The notes beneath the pieces are model-generated. The model made no database searches. It worked only from the letters and a program-made list of their open reading frames with translations, and was not told where the DNA came from. From Methanomicrobiales archaeon (lineage in GTDB: Archaea; Halobacteriota; Methanomicrobia; Methanomicrobiales; Methanospirillaceae): 64,000 nt of DNA. The DNA lies in contig JAAYCY010000031.1 of NCBI GenBank assembly GCA_012729535.1, positions 1 to 64,000 of the forward strand, read 5' to 3'. The position numbers were made by a program, and so were the translations under genes. Positions 43,035-52,572 of this stretch are shown one piece after another (within the stretch, counting starts at the first letter, position 1; each line of letters starts with the position of its first letter).

Positions 43035-43576
43035 CAGGGCCCTCCCTGAACAGTCACAATCAGACTAAAAAAGTCATGATATCCATCTATTTCTTCAAAC
43101 TGGTATTCCAGGCCACCGGTTGCATGACGTGCAATTTCAATCAGACCAAGACCTGCCCCGGTTGATTCAGGGTCACGGTCCTTTCTTATTTGTTCCTTGT
43201 ACAGTTTTTTGAGGCCATCATTGTCAAGGCTTTTTACCTGCTCCAACCTGGCTACCAGTGAAGAAACATCCTCTTTTCGTATCATATTACCTGATGATAC
43301 CTGGTAATTGCCATCCTTATTGCTGATGACCAAAATCGTTGACAGGTGTTTCTCATCCATTCCGGATTTTTTCAGATAATTCTGGACATTCTGGGTTTGT
43401 TCGATGTAAACTGAAAAGACATCTGAAATAGTCCCCTTTCCATACTTTTTATCAGCAAGGTACTGCCTGATTGCATTTCCAATCTCTTCTATGATACTGT
43501 TTGATAGTGAACCGTTAAAACTGATAAGGACACCTTTCCGGTTGAATATTTCCTTTAATTTTATTAAATCACGCAT
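43034..43576 (-). CDS. SiaB-family protein kinase (DUF6272)
   Basis: 180 residues: FNRKGVLISFNGSLSNSIIEEIGNAIRQYL, then VFSVYIEQTQNVQNY and STGAGLGLIEIARHATGGLEYQF, the GHKL-type ATP lid of the SiaB family. SiaB phosphorylates SiaC. The ATG at 43576 follows GGGTGAAGGGA; a GTG four codons earlier is possible. It overlaps the SiaA-like stop by eight bases and abuts the SiaC-like gene, so the three are translated as a set. Confidence 0.85.
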   Translation of the reverse strand: MRDLIKLKEIFNRKGVLISFNGSLSNSIIEEIGNAIRQYLADKKYGKGTISDVFSVYIEQTQNVQNYLKKSGMDEKHLSTILVISNKDGNYQVSSGNMIRKEDVSSLVARLEQVKSLDNDGLKKLYKEQIRKDRDPESTGAGLGLIEIARHATGGLEYQFEEIDGYHDFFSLIVTVQGGP

Positions 43577-45491
43577 GATTCCCTTCACCCCTCACGGAAA
43601 ACCCGAATATCAGGAGGTCATCTTTCTGTGACCACGTATTCTGGTATTCTATCAGTTGTAAATATAATTGTTCTTTTTGGTCAGCCAGGGGGAGTTTTAA
43701 AACCCTGAGCAGATTCTGAAACCCTTTTCTCCCCAGACCGTACCCTTTCTCTCCGCCCGGAAGGTCAAATACCCCGTCAGTGACCATGAAATACCGACAG
43801 CCAGAAGAGAGGTTAAACTCGTGATCGGTGATGACACATTCTTTTCCTGATGAACTAAATCCCAGATGCATTCGGTCTCCTAATACCTCTTCTATTCCAT
43901 TTTCGCTGGAGATGATGAGTGGAAGCCCGGCACCGGCAAATATCAGCTGATTTACAGAAGGACAAACCCGGCATAATGCAATGTCAAGTCCGTTTTGCAG
44001 GTAATCCTGTTCAGACTGGCTTTTGAGTGTTTCCTGAACGAGCAGATGTAACCGTTCCAGGATATAACCAGGATTTTCTTCAGGATTAGTTTCAATTATC
44101 CGTGAGAGGAGAGCATTTACCATCATGGTCATGAATGCTCCCGGGACTCCATGACCTGTACAGTCAATAACAGCAATGTAAAAACAGTCTTTTTCCTGTC
44201 TAAAGAAATAAAAATCTCCGCCAACAATGTCCAGCGGTTTTGAAATGATGAGGTAATCAGATAGATATGTATCCAGTTCATTTCTGGTCGGAAGTATTGA
44301 CTGCTGGATAAGTAATCCATACTGGATTGAATCTACAATTCGCTGCTTTGACTCACGTAACTGGGAATTAACCTGTTCAAGTTCTTTTTTTGAACTAAGC
44401 AGGGCTTTTTCACTCTCTCTTACTTTTATCAGGGCATGAACAAGGTCTTTTTTTGTCTTCCAGGTATAGACAAGCAGAAAAGACAAAACAATAACCGTGA
44501 TAACAATTCCAAGGATTGTCTGCCAGTAATGCCTGACTATTTCCTGAATGGTTGGCTTTTCTACCTGGTCATAGGGCGGCAGGTTTAAGGAGCGGAGCAG
44601 TTCATGGACCGTGGTATGATCCTGTGCAATGGTCCATCCGGCTCCATGGATCGCATGAGCTGCAGGATCTTCTTCATCCATCTCAAGCAGGGCGATTGCG
44701 ACCTTCTTGCTCAGTTCACTGTCAGTATCCAAAACTGCAGCAAATGGCCATTCAGGGTACAGGCTTGTTGAAAGAAGAGATGGATACCAGGGATAGGTCT
44801 CATGCATGTCGTTGAGCACTTTCAGTTGATCAAAGGAAATTTTTCCTTCTTTTACCATCCGTTCAATCTGGGAGCTTCGGATTGTACCAACGTCCGCCGT
44901 GTTGTTTAGTACGGCAAAAACGGTCTCATCATGAGTTCTTAAGAAAGAAAGCGATGAGAAATCATTCAGGGGATCTATTCCTGCTTCCTTTATCTCTTTC
45001 CAGGCTGCCTGCCAGCCACCAAGGGAACTCTGGTCAACTGCAACAAACCGTTTCCCCCTGATATCAGCGATATCAGATATATCATCCCGGTCAGACCGGG
45101 TAAATATCACCCCGCCAAATACAGACTGGGGTTCAGGATCACCAGGTACCTGCAGGTTTACAATTCTCTGGGCCAGCCCATAGTATTCAAGGTATGAATA
45201 GACTGAAGGATTTGCTGCAACAAATGAAATATCATGCTTCTTTGTGGCATTTTCTATTTCATCAAAAGAATAGGGGATTATTTCAAACCGGAGAGGTGGC
45301 AGTTTTTTCTGTAAGTATTCAGCTGTCGGTCCCCATTCTTCATACGCAATGGCATCTCCCCGGTTTGCAAGCACCCCGATAAGAATGGGGCCCATGTCTC
45401 CATTTTCCGGTGAGCTTGCAGATACGAGTGGTGCAAGAATGAGGAATACCACTACTAATAGGAAATATTGATACCCGGAGAGTTTTAACAC
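43569..45491 (-). CDS. SiaA-like receptor: PhnD-type binding domain plus SpoIIE/PP2C phosphatase
   Basis: 640 residues. A signal anchor (FLLVVVFLILAPLVSA) leads to a phosphonate-binding-type (PhnD) domain at 33-300: ILIGVLANRGDAIAYEEWGPTAEYL, DISFVAANPSVYSYLEYY, IRGKRFVAVDQSSLGGW. A membrane helix (ILGIVITVIVLSFLLVYTW) and a coiled coil follow. The C-terminal 250 residues are a PPM/SpoIIE phosphatase: DSIQYGLLIQQSILP, DIVGGDFYFF, AVIDCTGHGVPGAFMTMM, FMVTDGVFDLPGG with the metal Asp and Gly residues. It would dephosphorylate the SiaC-like protein in response to an extracellular ligand. Bacterial SiaA uses a HAMP and a dCache-type input; the PhnD input here is different. First gene of the operon. 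Confidence 0.9.
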   Translation of the reverse strand: MLKLSGYQYFLLVVVFLILAPLVSASSPENGDMGPILIGVLANRGDAIAYEEWGPTAEYLQKKLPPLRFEIIPYSFDEIENATKKHDISFVAANPSVYSYLEYYGLAQRIVNLQVPGDPEPQSVFGGVIFTRSDRDDISDIADIRGKRFVAVDQSSLGGWQAAWKEIKEAGIDPLNDFSSLSFLRTHDETVFAVLNNTADVGTIRSSQIERMVKEGKISFDQLKVLNDMHETYPWYPSLLSTSLYPEWPFAAVLDTDSELSKKVAIALLEMDEEDPAAHAIHGAGWTIAQDHTTVHELLRSLNLPPYDQVEKPTIQEIVRHYWQTILGIVITVIVLSFLLVYTWKTKKDLVHALIKVRESEKALLSSKKELEQVNSQLRESKQRIVDSIQYGLLIQQSILPTRNELDTYLSDYLIISKPLDIVGGDFYFFRQEKDCFYIAVIDCTGHGVPGAFMTMMVNALLSRIIETNPEENPGYILERLHLLVQETLKSQSEQDYLQNGLDIALCRVCPSVNQLIFAGAGLPLIISSENGIEEVLGDRMHLGFSSSGKECVITDHEFNLSSGCRYFMVTDGVFDLPGGEKGYGLGRKGFQNLLRVLKLPLADQKEQLYLQLIEYQNTWSQKDDLLIFGFSVRGEGNHA

Positions 45492-45624
45492 AACAATCCT
45501 CTCTTTTCAGAATTCACATATCGCAATTAGTTATCTTGTTTTTTATTAGTATCAATATTTCGAGGATTTACATAATTTTTCAACCACAAGGAATTCCAAT
45601 ACCCGGGTCAGACATATACAAGGT

Positions 45625-46623
45625 ATGAAAATTACTGTCGGGCTATTGGTAGTCCTCATAATTGCAGCGTTTATCACAGGATGCACAGACAATACGGAAT
45701 CGGGATCAACATGGTTTGAAAAAGGAACTGCCCTGAGCGAGGAAGGAAATTACATAGAAGCTCTCGCAGCATTTGAAAAAGCAGTTGAAATAAGTCCGGA
45801 TAACGCACAAGCCTGGAACAAAAAAGGAGAGGCTCACTTTTATCTTGGAAATACCGATGCTGCATTGGAGTCCTTTGACAAGGCGGTTAAGCTTGATCCA
45901 GGATTTGCCAAAGCATGGAGTAATAAGGGAATTGGCCATTATGTGATTGGAGAGACAGGAGAGGCAATGGAGGCATATAACAGGTCAATTGAGGTTGACC
46001 CGTCATGTGCTGAACCATGGAATCACATTGGGATTGTGTATCATTCTCAAGGCAGATACAATGAATCTATTGCGGCATATGATACGGCAATCAAATTAAA
46101 CCCGGATTACGCCGATCCATGGAATAACAAAGGAACTAGTTTTTACTGGCAGGAAAAATTTGCTGATGCACTGATTGCATACGAAAAATCCCTTGAGATT
46201 AACCCGGAATACGCTGATGCATGGACCAACAAAGGATTAGCTCTTAATAAACTTGAGCAGTATAAAGAGGCGGCTGATTCGTTTAATCGATCCCTGGAAT
46301 TTGAGCAGAATAATCCACTGTCCTGGACTGGCCTTGGGATATCGTATGAAAACCAGAATAGATTTGAGGAGGCCCTGGATACATACGATACTGCTCTCCG
46401 TATGGATCCCGGATATTCTTATGCATGGATAAACAAGGGTAAAAGTCTCTTTGAACTTGGACGATTCAATGAATCTCTTGAGGCATTCACGAAAGCGAAG
46501 GAGCTCAATTATGATTACCCTGACTTGTGGACAGGCCTTGGAAATACCCTGGAAAAACTGGGAGAACATGAAAAAGCAAAGGAAGCATTGGGTAAGATCC
46601 GGGTTATGGAAGATGCGGCTTAG
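45625..46623 (+). CDS. TPR-repeat lipoprotein
   Basis: 332 residues. A lipobox (IAAFITGCTDN) marks Cys20 as the likely lipid anchor. Some eight 34-residue TPR units follow, each with the W-x-x-KG and (A/L)-x-x-Y/F-x-x-(A/S)-hydrophobic pattern (AWNKKGEAHFYLGNTDAALESFDKAV, PWNNKGTSFYWQEKFADALIAYEKSL). It is a surface protein-protein scaffold. The gene is divergent from the Sia-like operon with about 130 bases between, so control may be shared. Confidence 0.92.
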   Translation: MKITVGLLVVLIIAAFITGCTDNTESGSTWFEKGTALSEEGNYIEALAAFEKAVEISPDNAQAWNKKGEAHFYLGNTDAALESFDKAVKLDPGFAKAWSNKGIGHYVIGETGEAMEAYNRSIEVDPSCAEPWNHIGIVYHSQGRYNESIAAYDTAIKLNPDYADPWNNKGTSFYWQEKFADALIAYEKSLEINPEYADAWTNKGLALNKLEQYKEAADSFNRSLEFEQNNPLSWTGLGISYENQNRFEEALDTYDTALRMDPGYSYAWINKGKSLFELGRFNESLEAFTKAKELNYDYPDLWTGLGNTLEKLGEHEKAKEALGKIRVMEDAA

Positions 46624-46826
46624 AACAGATGAAGACACCATAAGGTAATAGGTTTAAAGGAATGAAAGAAAATTGACCGGAGCGGCAATAACACAGGAGA
46701 GAACATACTCTATTCTGACCAAAACATTCTTTCATTCACTTAATTTTAGTGCCCGAACAAATTACCAGGATGCCTGATTGATCAGAATACCTTGTAGTAC
46801 CAGGGTATTTCAATCCCTTATATGAA

Positions 46827-47171
46827 ATGGATTCACCAGTATATTCATCCCTGACAAAGTTTGAGAGAAAAATCCTTAATATCCTGAGAGATATCGGTAT
46901 AAAAGATATTGAGGCACAATTACTTGTCGTCTTTTTTCGTGAATTAGATCAGACACAATATACCCTTATGCGGATAACCGACCTTAATCAATTACAGATT
47001 AATGATGGGATGAGTAGTCTGATTGCTTGCAAGTGGGTACGGGTGATAACTATCATGGATTATGAGAACCACCAGGTAATACTCTACTCCCTTAATAAAC
47101 CGGTTGAAGAAATTATTGATGAAATTGCTGCGGGAATATTATTCGGGTATTCGCCTGATGAGATGAGGTAA
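46827..47171 (+). CDS. Winged-helix regulator-like protein
   Basis: 114 residues: LTKFERKILNILRDIGIKDIEAQLLVVFF, then ITDLNQLQINDGMSSLIACKWVRVITIM and HQVILYSLNKPVEEIIDEIAAGI. This is the pattern of small archaeal winged-helix proteins (TrmB-like N-terminal domain) with a C-terminal helix for dimerisation. It has no membrane segment. It is alone and convergent with the K+ channel gene. Target unknown. Confidence 0.7.
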   Translation: MDSPVYSSLTKFERKILNILRDIGIKDIEAQLLVVFFRELDQTQYTLMRITDLNQLQINDGMSSLIACKWVRVITIMDYENHQVILYSLNKPVEEIIDEIAAGILFGYSPDEMR

Positions 47172-47257
47172 GCCGGATATCATGGAAAATCACGGGGAAT
47201 ATTGAGTATTATTCGAAACGTAGATTTTTCATTGTCCGGAATAATCACTTCCGGCAC

Positions 47258-48187
47258 TTATTCCCTGGTATCTGGTGGCGGGCAGCACTCCATTTCATGT
47301 TGCTTGAGGATTCTCTCCTTTAATTCCAGAAACTCCTCTGTGGAGATTACTCCGTCGGTTTTCAAATCATGGATTTTTCTTAGCTCATCTGCAACCGAAG
47401 GAATTCTTTTGGATCCCTCATGTTCACTCCTAAACCTCATCTCATCAAGAAATCCTGAAGCGATAATACCGGTTGGGAGGGCGATTATTCCAATTCCAAG
47501 CAATAACATCACGATGGTAAACATCTTTCCAATAACCGTGACTGGGTACACATCCCCGTATCCGACGGTTGTCATCGTAACGACTGCCCACCAAAGGGCA
47601 TTATCAAAATCTTCAAACTTATCTGGTTGAGCTTCTGATTCAACGGTGTACATGACAAAGGTGGAGCAGGTGAGAAAAGTGAATAAAATAAGGATGATCG
47701 AGAAGATATAGTCCTTTTTTTTCACGAGGACGGAAAAGATGACATCAACGGTACTATAATACCTCAGTAGTTTAAATATCCTGAAAATCCTGCATAATCT
47801 GCAGAACTGAACGACCTGTGGATGAAAGGGAAGAAAAAGTGCTACATAGAAGGGAAGAATTGCAACAAGGTCGATGATCATGTATATCGTTACTGCATAT
47901 CTGAGCCTTCCTTTCACGGGGTGACGATAGTTCTTATAATGGGTACATGTCCAGATTCTGAGGATATATTCAATCGTAAAAACGAGAACGGTAATAATTT
48001 CTATGAAACTGGCGATTTCGCGGAATTGTTCATAGACTGCCTTGTATGATTCCAGAAAAATGAGGGCCACATTTACTAAAACAAGAATTATTATGAGAAA
48101 ATCAAAAAGCCGATCCGGCTTGGATTCATGATCGGTATCATCGATTATATCAAAGATTCTGCTCTTCAGCGATGTATCTGAATCCAA
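47258..48187 (-). CDS. Voltage-gated potassium channel
   Basis: 309 residues. Helices S1-S6 are visible: FLIIILVLVNVALIFLESY (S1), IETITVLVFTIEYILRIWTC-like S2, YMIIDLVAILPFYVALFL (S3), an S4 with regularly spaced Arg (FCRLCRIFRIFKLLRYY), IFSIILILFTFLTCSTFVMY (S5), the pore helix and filter VTMTTVGYGDVYP, and MFTIVMLLLGIGIIALPTGIIASGF (S6). The TVGYGD filter gives K+ selectivity. The C-terminal coil (LRKIHDLKTDGVISTEEFLELKERIL) is a short oligomerisation-like segment. A single-subunit, KvAP-type channel of the cytoplasmic membrane. Confidence 0.94.
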   Translation of the reverse strand: MDSDTSLKSRIFDIIDDTDHESKPDRLFDFLIIILVLVNVALIFLESYKAVYEQFREIASFIEIITVLVFTIEYILRIWTCTHYKNYRHPVKGRLRYAVTIYMIIDLVAILPFYVALFLPFHPQVVQFCRLCRIFRIFKLLRYYSTVDVIFSVLVKKKDYIFSIILILFTFLTCSTFVMYTVESEAQPDKFEDFDNALWWAVVTMTTVGYGDVYPVTVIGKMFTIVMLLLGIGIIALPTGIIASGFLDEMRFRSEHEGSKRIPSVADELRKIHDLKTDGVISTEEFLELKERILKQHEMECCPPPDTRE

Positions 48188-48514
48188 TGTTATCAGGGTG
48201 TTTATCTCTTTTTGAGAAGAAAATAGTGTCGATGAATACGTTAAAATGATACCGGTGGAAAAAGAGGCCCTTTTAGGGAGAGAGATTGACCCTTTCGGAA
48301 AAGAGTATACACACCATCAAACGAGGACTGTCCATATTCAGGAATACTGATTGAACTGTTATTCCCGCATCTGTTTTAACTGATAATATTGTGCACGGTT
48401 TCCCTTTGTACTGTTGTGTTATCCCCTGAATTTCAAAATGGTGCTTCCTGTTCATCCCGGGAAATATCCAGGCAATTACGATGTAATGATGTCTCCTGTA
48501 GACATATAGACATT

Positions 48515-49849
48515 ATGAATAGTATCGGAAACCTGATTTTTTGGTTACACATACTACTGGTTGTAATGCTCATATTGAGTCCGGCCCAGGCACTTTTTTA
48601 TCATGAATATGCCGATGAATTACTATTCCAGGAAAAATCCCCTGACATCACCCCATTGAAAGTGGCCCTGTACCCGTTTATTATCGATGTGAACCATGAC
48701 GAGAATGCATATCTCCTTTCAATCATGAAACAACAGTTTCAACGGGACAACCCCTCGATAAACCTTACCCTTCTGATGTCCCCGGATTATGACTGTTATA
48801 ATCTCTCCAAAATCCCGGAAATATTCTCCGAAGACGGGCCGGACCTTGTTGAGGTTGACCTGAGCCTGCTTGGTTATCTGGTCGAAAACGGATATGTTCA
48901 ACCATATACCGATGCTTCCCTAACAGAGAATATCAAAGTTCAGGCAATACCAGCTGGAAGGTACCAGAGTGAGACATATGCCATTCCAACCTGGATATGT
49001 TCCCAATTTCTCTTCTCCCGGGATCCGGATATCAAAATAATCCAAAATGTCGCAGATTTATCCAGGGTTTTTAAATCTCATTCATCCGGGTATTCCACCA
49101 TGCTGGTAGGTGATTATGTAAGCGGAGGCATATGGATTCCTCCCATGCTCTATGTATTTGCATATACTGATAATATGGGGTTTTCAAAGAAAGAAGAAGC
49201 AATATACCGTCCAGTCAACCAGACCGGTGTTGATACGATGACAGATACCATGAACTGGTGCACCGTTGATGGAAAAAATTTTTGCCTGGACGGGTATTAT
49301 GCTCTCCACTCCCCGGCCAGGGTATTTGCAAATGATGAATCCTTCGCTTACAACGGTTATTCAGAGAATCTGTATAATATTTTACGGATTGATAACAATT
49401 CTCCCTACTCTGTAATTTCTACTCCGTATGGCAATGCGATGCATCCTCTTATCTGGGTAGACGGACTGGTCATTAACAAAAAGGCCTGTAACGAAAAGTG
49501 CATGGACACTGCATCAACATTCGTATCGTACTACAACAGCCTGCGGGTAAAGAACCTGATTGCGTTTAGTGAAGATGCATTTGTCCCCGTACCTCCCAGA
49601 TACATGCTTCCTGCAACAAAGGACTTTTACCGGGCTGAAAAGGCAAGGAGTGACAGGTATTACCCGGTCTTTGAAACCTGGGTGAATTTAGCAGAATCTT
49701 TTCCAAATTCGGGAATCACAAATAATATCTCCGGAAGGTACGAGGAGATATGTGGCATGATACAGGAGAGGATATCAGGAGCTGTATGTTGCAATACAAT
49801 AGATGAATTGGGTGAAGGGTTATTCAGTTTTCACTCATTTTCTGGATAA
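48515..49849 (+). CDS. Exported solute-binding-like protein, thiaminase I-like pattern
   Basis: 444 residues from ATG 48515, chosen because the signal peptide starts there (LIFWLHILLVVMLILSPAQALF). The mature part resembles an extracellular solute-binding fold: LKVALYPFIID, FSEDGPDLVEVDLSLLGYLVENGYVQPY, YAIPTWICSQFLFSRDPDI. The LKVALYP start and the Cys in IPTWICSQFLF recall thiamine pyridinylase (thiaminase I), whose catalytic Cys lies in the same fold, but this is only a resemblance. No ABC transporter is adjacent. It converges with the histidine kinase gene, their ends overlapping by 26 bases, so the pair may sense one ligand. Confidence 0.7.
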   Translation: MNSIGNLIFWLHILLVVMLILSPAQALFYHEYADELLFQEKSPDITPLKVALYPFIIDVNHDENAYLLSIMKQQFQRDNPSINLTLLMSPDYDCYNLSKIPEIFSEDGPDLVEVDLSLLGYLVENGYVQPYTDASLTENIKVQAIPAGRYQSETYAIPTWICSQFLFSRDPDIKIIQNVADLSRVFKSHSSGYSTMLVGDYVSGGIWIPPMLYVFAYTDNMGFSKKEEAIYRPVNQTGVDTMTDTMNWCTVDGKNFCLDGYYALHSPARVFANDESFAYNGYSENLYNILRIDNNSPYSVISTPYGNAMHPLIWVDGLVINKKACNEKCMDTASTFVSYYNSLRVKNLIAFSEDAFVPVPPRYMLPATKDFYRAEKARSDRYYPVFETWVNLAESFPNSGITNNISGRYEEICGMIQERISGAVCCNTIDELGEGLFSFHSFSG

Positions 49850-51773
49850 TCCGGTAATGATCCTTTGGAATGATTATCTCAAACCTGACTCCGTGTCCCA
49901 GTGTTCCGTTCTCGATGATCTGTATATCATTCGATTCAAGGACTTCCTTGATAAAAGCCATCCCGATTCCGGTCCCTTTACCATATCCACGATTGAATAT
50001 CTTTTTCTTCTCATCATCAGGGATTCCGATCCCGTTGTCCTGGTAGACAATAGAGCCTGAATCATTCTCTTCAAAGGATACCCAAATCCTGTCTGCGGTT
50101 TTTCCATGCCGGATGGTGTTATCGATAAGATTGTAGAACACTTTTTTTATTAGCCGGTCAGTTTTTATCTCCAGGTTTTGACAAGAATGAATTATGGTGA
50201 TCCTGCCTGAGAACTCAGCCTGGCTTTGGTCCAGGATTTCTCCAATATTCTGCCATATGGCTCCATCTTCCCCGATCTTTTCATTATCGTAGGTAAATGA
50301 GAGGAGCTGGGTGATTTTTTTTACGACATTTAATGCCCGTTCTGCATATACAGAAATTTCAGATCGGTCTTCCAGGTCAGGGATTAATCCCAGGTATAAC
50401 TGGAGAGACGTAACCTGGTTTAGCACATCATGCCTGGTTATCTGTGAGAGCTGGGTCAGCCTTTTATTAGCACTGGCAAGAGATTTTTCCGCTTTTTCCC
50501 GAAGGAACAGTTCATTTTCAAGAGAATTTTTTTGTGTCTCAATTTCTGCGATGTATTCACTGATGCTGGCAACCATTTGATTGATACTGTGCCTTAACAT
50601 CTCTGTTTCATGAATGCCTGTAGCCCGGACTGAATGAGTAAGTGAGGATGATGCAATAATCCCGATATCTTCGGTCATCATGGTGATAGGCCGTGAGATA
50701 TAAACCGAGAGATACTGGGCAATAATCAGACCAAGTATCAACGAGATGATCGTGATGACAATAAAAACAACCTGGTAGTAGAGAATGATCTCCTCGATTT
50801 TCTCCCTGCTAAAAATAAGAATTCCAATAAAACTTCGCTCTGATCCTGACAGAGAAGAGACCGGAGAGAGATCAACATACTGGATGGAGATAACCTGGTT
50901 TTTCTGAGGGTTATCAAAAACAAATGATTTTTTGGATTCAAAGGTCTGGTTCAACAGATTTGTCAACTCTTCACTGGTTAAAACGCCAGTAACCGAAGAC
51001 AGTGACTGTGATTTATTCTTTGTCCAGAATGTTTGTTTGCGGTACGCTTTATCATATACCTCCACGTGAACAATATTCTGAATATTCATGGCATCTTCGA
51101 TGATATCCTTCAGGGAGGAGAGCATTTTTTTATGCATCTGGGAATAATTATCATTTCGAAGCCCGAGTTCGAGGATGTATTCATGGTCAGAAGTCGGGTG
51201 ATATCCATATTTCCAGTATAATTTTGGATCATAAAAATCCCGGGTCCAGGGATCTGATTTGAACTCATCTCCCTGGAGAAACAAAGAAAGGGATGAAAAA
51301 AAATCTGGATACTGGCTGAAATCCATGTTTTTATCCCGTTCGTATGTCGTATACTCGACTACCCCGCTTTTATTAATCATGAATAGTTCTATTTCACCAG
51401 GAACACCGGATGAAATAGTAGTTTTCAGAGAATTTAGGTTGATTAAAGAGGGATCCTGCCGGTTCTCCTCGTAAGCCTTAATAAAAGGGATCATTCTGTC
51501 ATGGAGAAGAAAATCATACTGGGCATCAAAGGTTTCAATTCCTACCTCTGTCAGGATTGCCGATGAAACAAAGGTTTTTTCTGCCTGCTGACGGGAGTCA
51601 GTAAATTCAGTAATGACCTGGTTGATTGAAAAAAAATAGAGAGTACATGAAATCAGAACAATAAAGACGAAAAAGATCAGAGTAATTACAAGAAACAATC
51701 TGGTACGGTATGATGGATAATTCTCTGGTTTACTCCCGGATACAGGTTTTTTTCCTAGCATTAATATATGCAA
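49824..51773 (-). CDS. Membrane sensor histidine kinase
   Basis: 649 residues. Helix 1 (LFLVITLIFFVFIVLISCTLYFF), an extracellular sensor of about 280 residues of Cache type (IELFMINKSGVVEYTTYERD; YILELGLRNDNYSQ), helix 2 (VVFIVITIISLILGLIIAQYL), a HAMP linker (ISRPITMMTEDIGIIASSSL), a coiled coil, the phospho-acceptor in LSQITRHDVLNQV, and an ATP-binding domain with FYNLIDNTIRHGK, YQDNGIGIPDDEKK and TGIGMAFIKEVL. It is an orphan kinase with no adjacent response regulator. The ITRHDVLNQ motif matches the kinase of the Sia-like operon, so both may belong to the same methanogen subfamily. Confidence 0.92.
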   Translation of the reverse strand: MHILMLGKKPVSGSKPENYPSYRTRLFLVITLIFFVFIVLISCTLYFFSINQVITEFTDSRQQAEKTFVSSAILTEVGIETFDAQYDFLLHDRMIPFIKAYEENRQDPSLINLNSLKTTISSGVPGEIELFMINKSGVVEYTTYERDKNMDFSQYPDFFSSLSLFLQGDEFKSDPWTRDFYDPKLYWKYGYHPTSDHEYILELGLRNDNYSQMHKKMLSSLKDIIEDAMNIQNIVHVEVYDKAYRKQTFWTKNKSQSLSSVTGVLTSEELTNLLNQTFESKKSFVFDNPQKNQVISIQYVDLSPVSSLSGSERSFIGILIFSREKIEEIILYYQVVFIVITIISLILGLIIAQYLSVYISRPITMMTEDIGIIASSSLTHSVRATGIHETEMLRHSINQMVASISEYIAEIETQKNSLENELFLREKAEKSLASANKRLTQLSQITRHDVLNQVTSLQLYLGLIPDLEDRSEISVYAERALNVVKKITQLLSFTYDNEKIGEDGAIWQNIGEILDQSQAEFSGRITIIHSCQNLEIKTDRLIKKVFYNLIDNTIRHGKTADRIWVSFEENDSGSIVYQDNGIGIPDDEKKKIFNRGYGKGTGIGMAFIKEVLESNDIQIIENGTLGHGVRFEIIIPKDHYRIIQKMSEN

Positions 51774-51944
51774 TACCCATTTGTGTCTTCACTTTTGTTC
51801 TGATCTTTAATTAATATATGTTTTTATTTTTAATACAGGCATAGAATATATTTAATTATCAATAAAATCCTCATTCTTTTAAAATCCTTTTACATTTTAT
51901 TAGAAAAACCGGATTTTAAAAAACCGATCAGAACACGATTATGA

Positions 51945-52429
51945 ATGTTTCTTTCTGCTCGGAAAAAAAACGTGAGAAGTTTCATATTCTATGGTGTTCG
52001 TAGGTATTCATTGAAATGGATGATGTGTATGGCTTTGCTACTGATGGCAACCAGACCAGTTTTAGCAGATAGTGAAAAAATTCCAGACCTCCTTGGAAAC
52101 TGGACCGACCTTAAATTGGTCATGACCAGATAGGAACCTGACTATCCATCAAACCGGGTGATACCTATGGTAGTTAACCAGCAAAGAGGCCAGACATTTA
52201 CCGGAACTATATATTATTGCCACGTGAATGATACTTCAAAATGTGGAAATACGGGATATCCGGAGTGATTGATCGTGAAAAAAACCTGTGTATTACCAGA
52301 TACTCTGGTGAGTACTGCTTTAGAACACGTATCGATGAGAATACCATCGAGTTAGTATATCTTGAAAACGGGGATGATGCTTCAGCATCAATTAATACCC
52401 TCATAAGAGAAAAGAAATACGGATTATAA
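51945..52429 (+). pseudogene. Small exported protein gene with a stop and a frameshift
   Basis: The first frame encodes a hydrophobic export signal (WMMCMALLLMATRPVLADS) and LLGNWTDLKLVMTR, then TAG at 52131-52133. The same frame continues for a further 44 codons (MVVNQQRGQTFTGTIYY), then a frame change leads to KYGISGVIDREKNLCITRYSGEYCF and a stop at 52429. GNWTDLK... NQTGxxFxGTIxY is a pattern seen in small secreted proteins of methanogens. With two lesions it is a pseudogene. Confidence 0.6.
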
Positions 52430-52572
52430 AGATTACCGCGATATTTCCAACTATATATGATTTATTATCTTTCGAATCATAATGCTTGAGTAACGTGATC
52501 ATTATGGATCATGAACGATTTATGTGGATTTTAGGATATAATACTGGGGTAATATAGAGGAGGAACTAAAAC

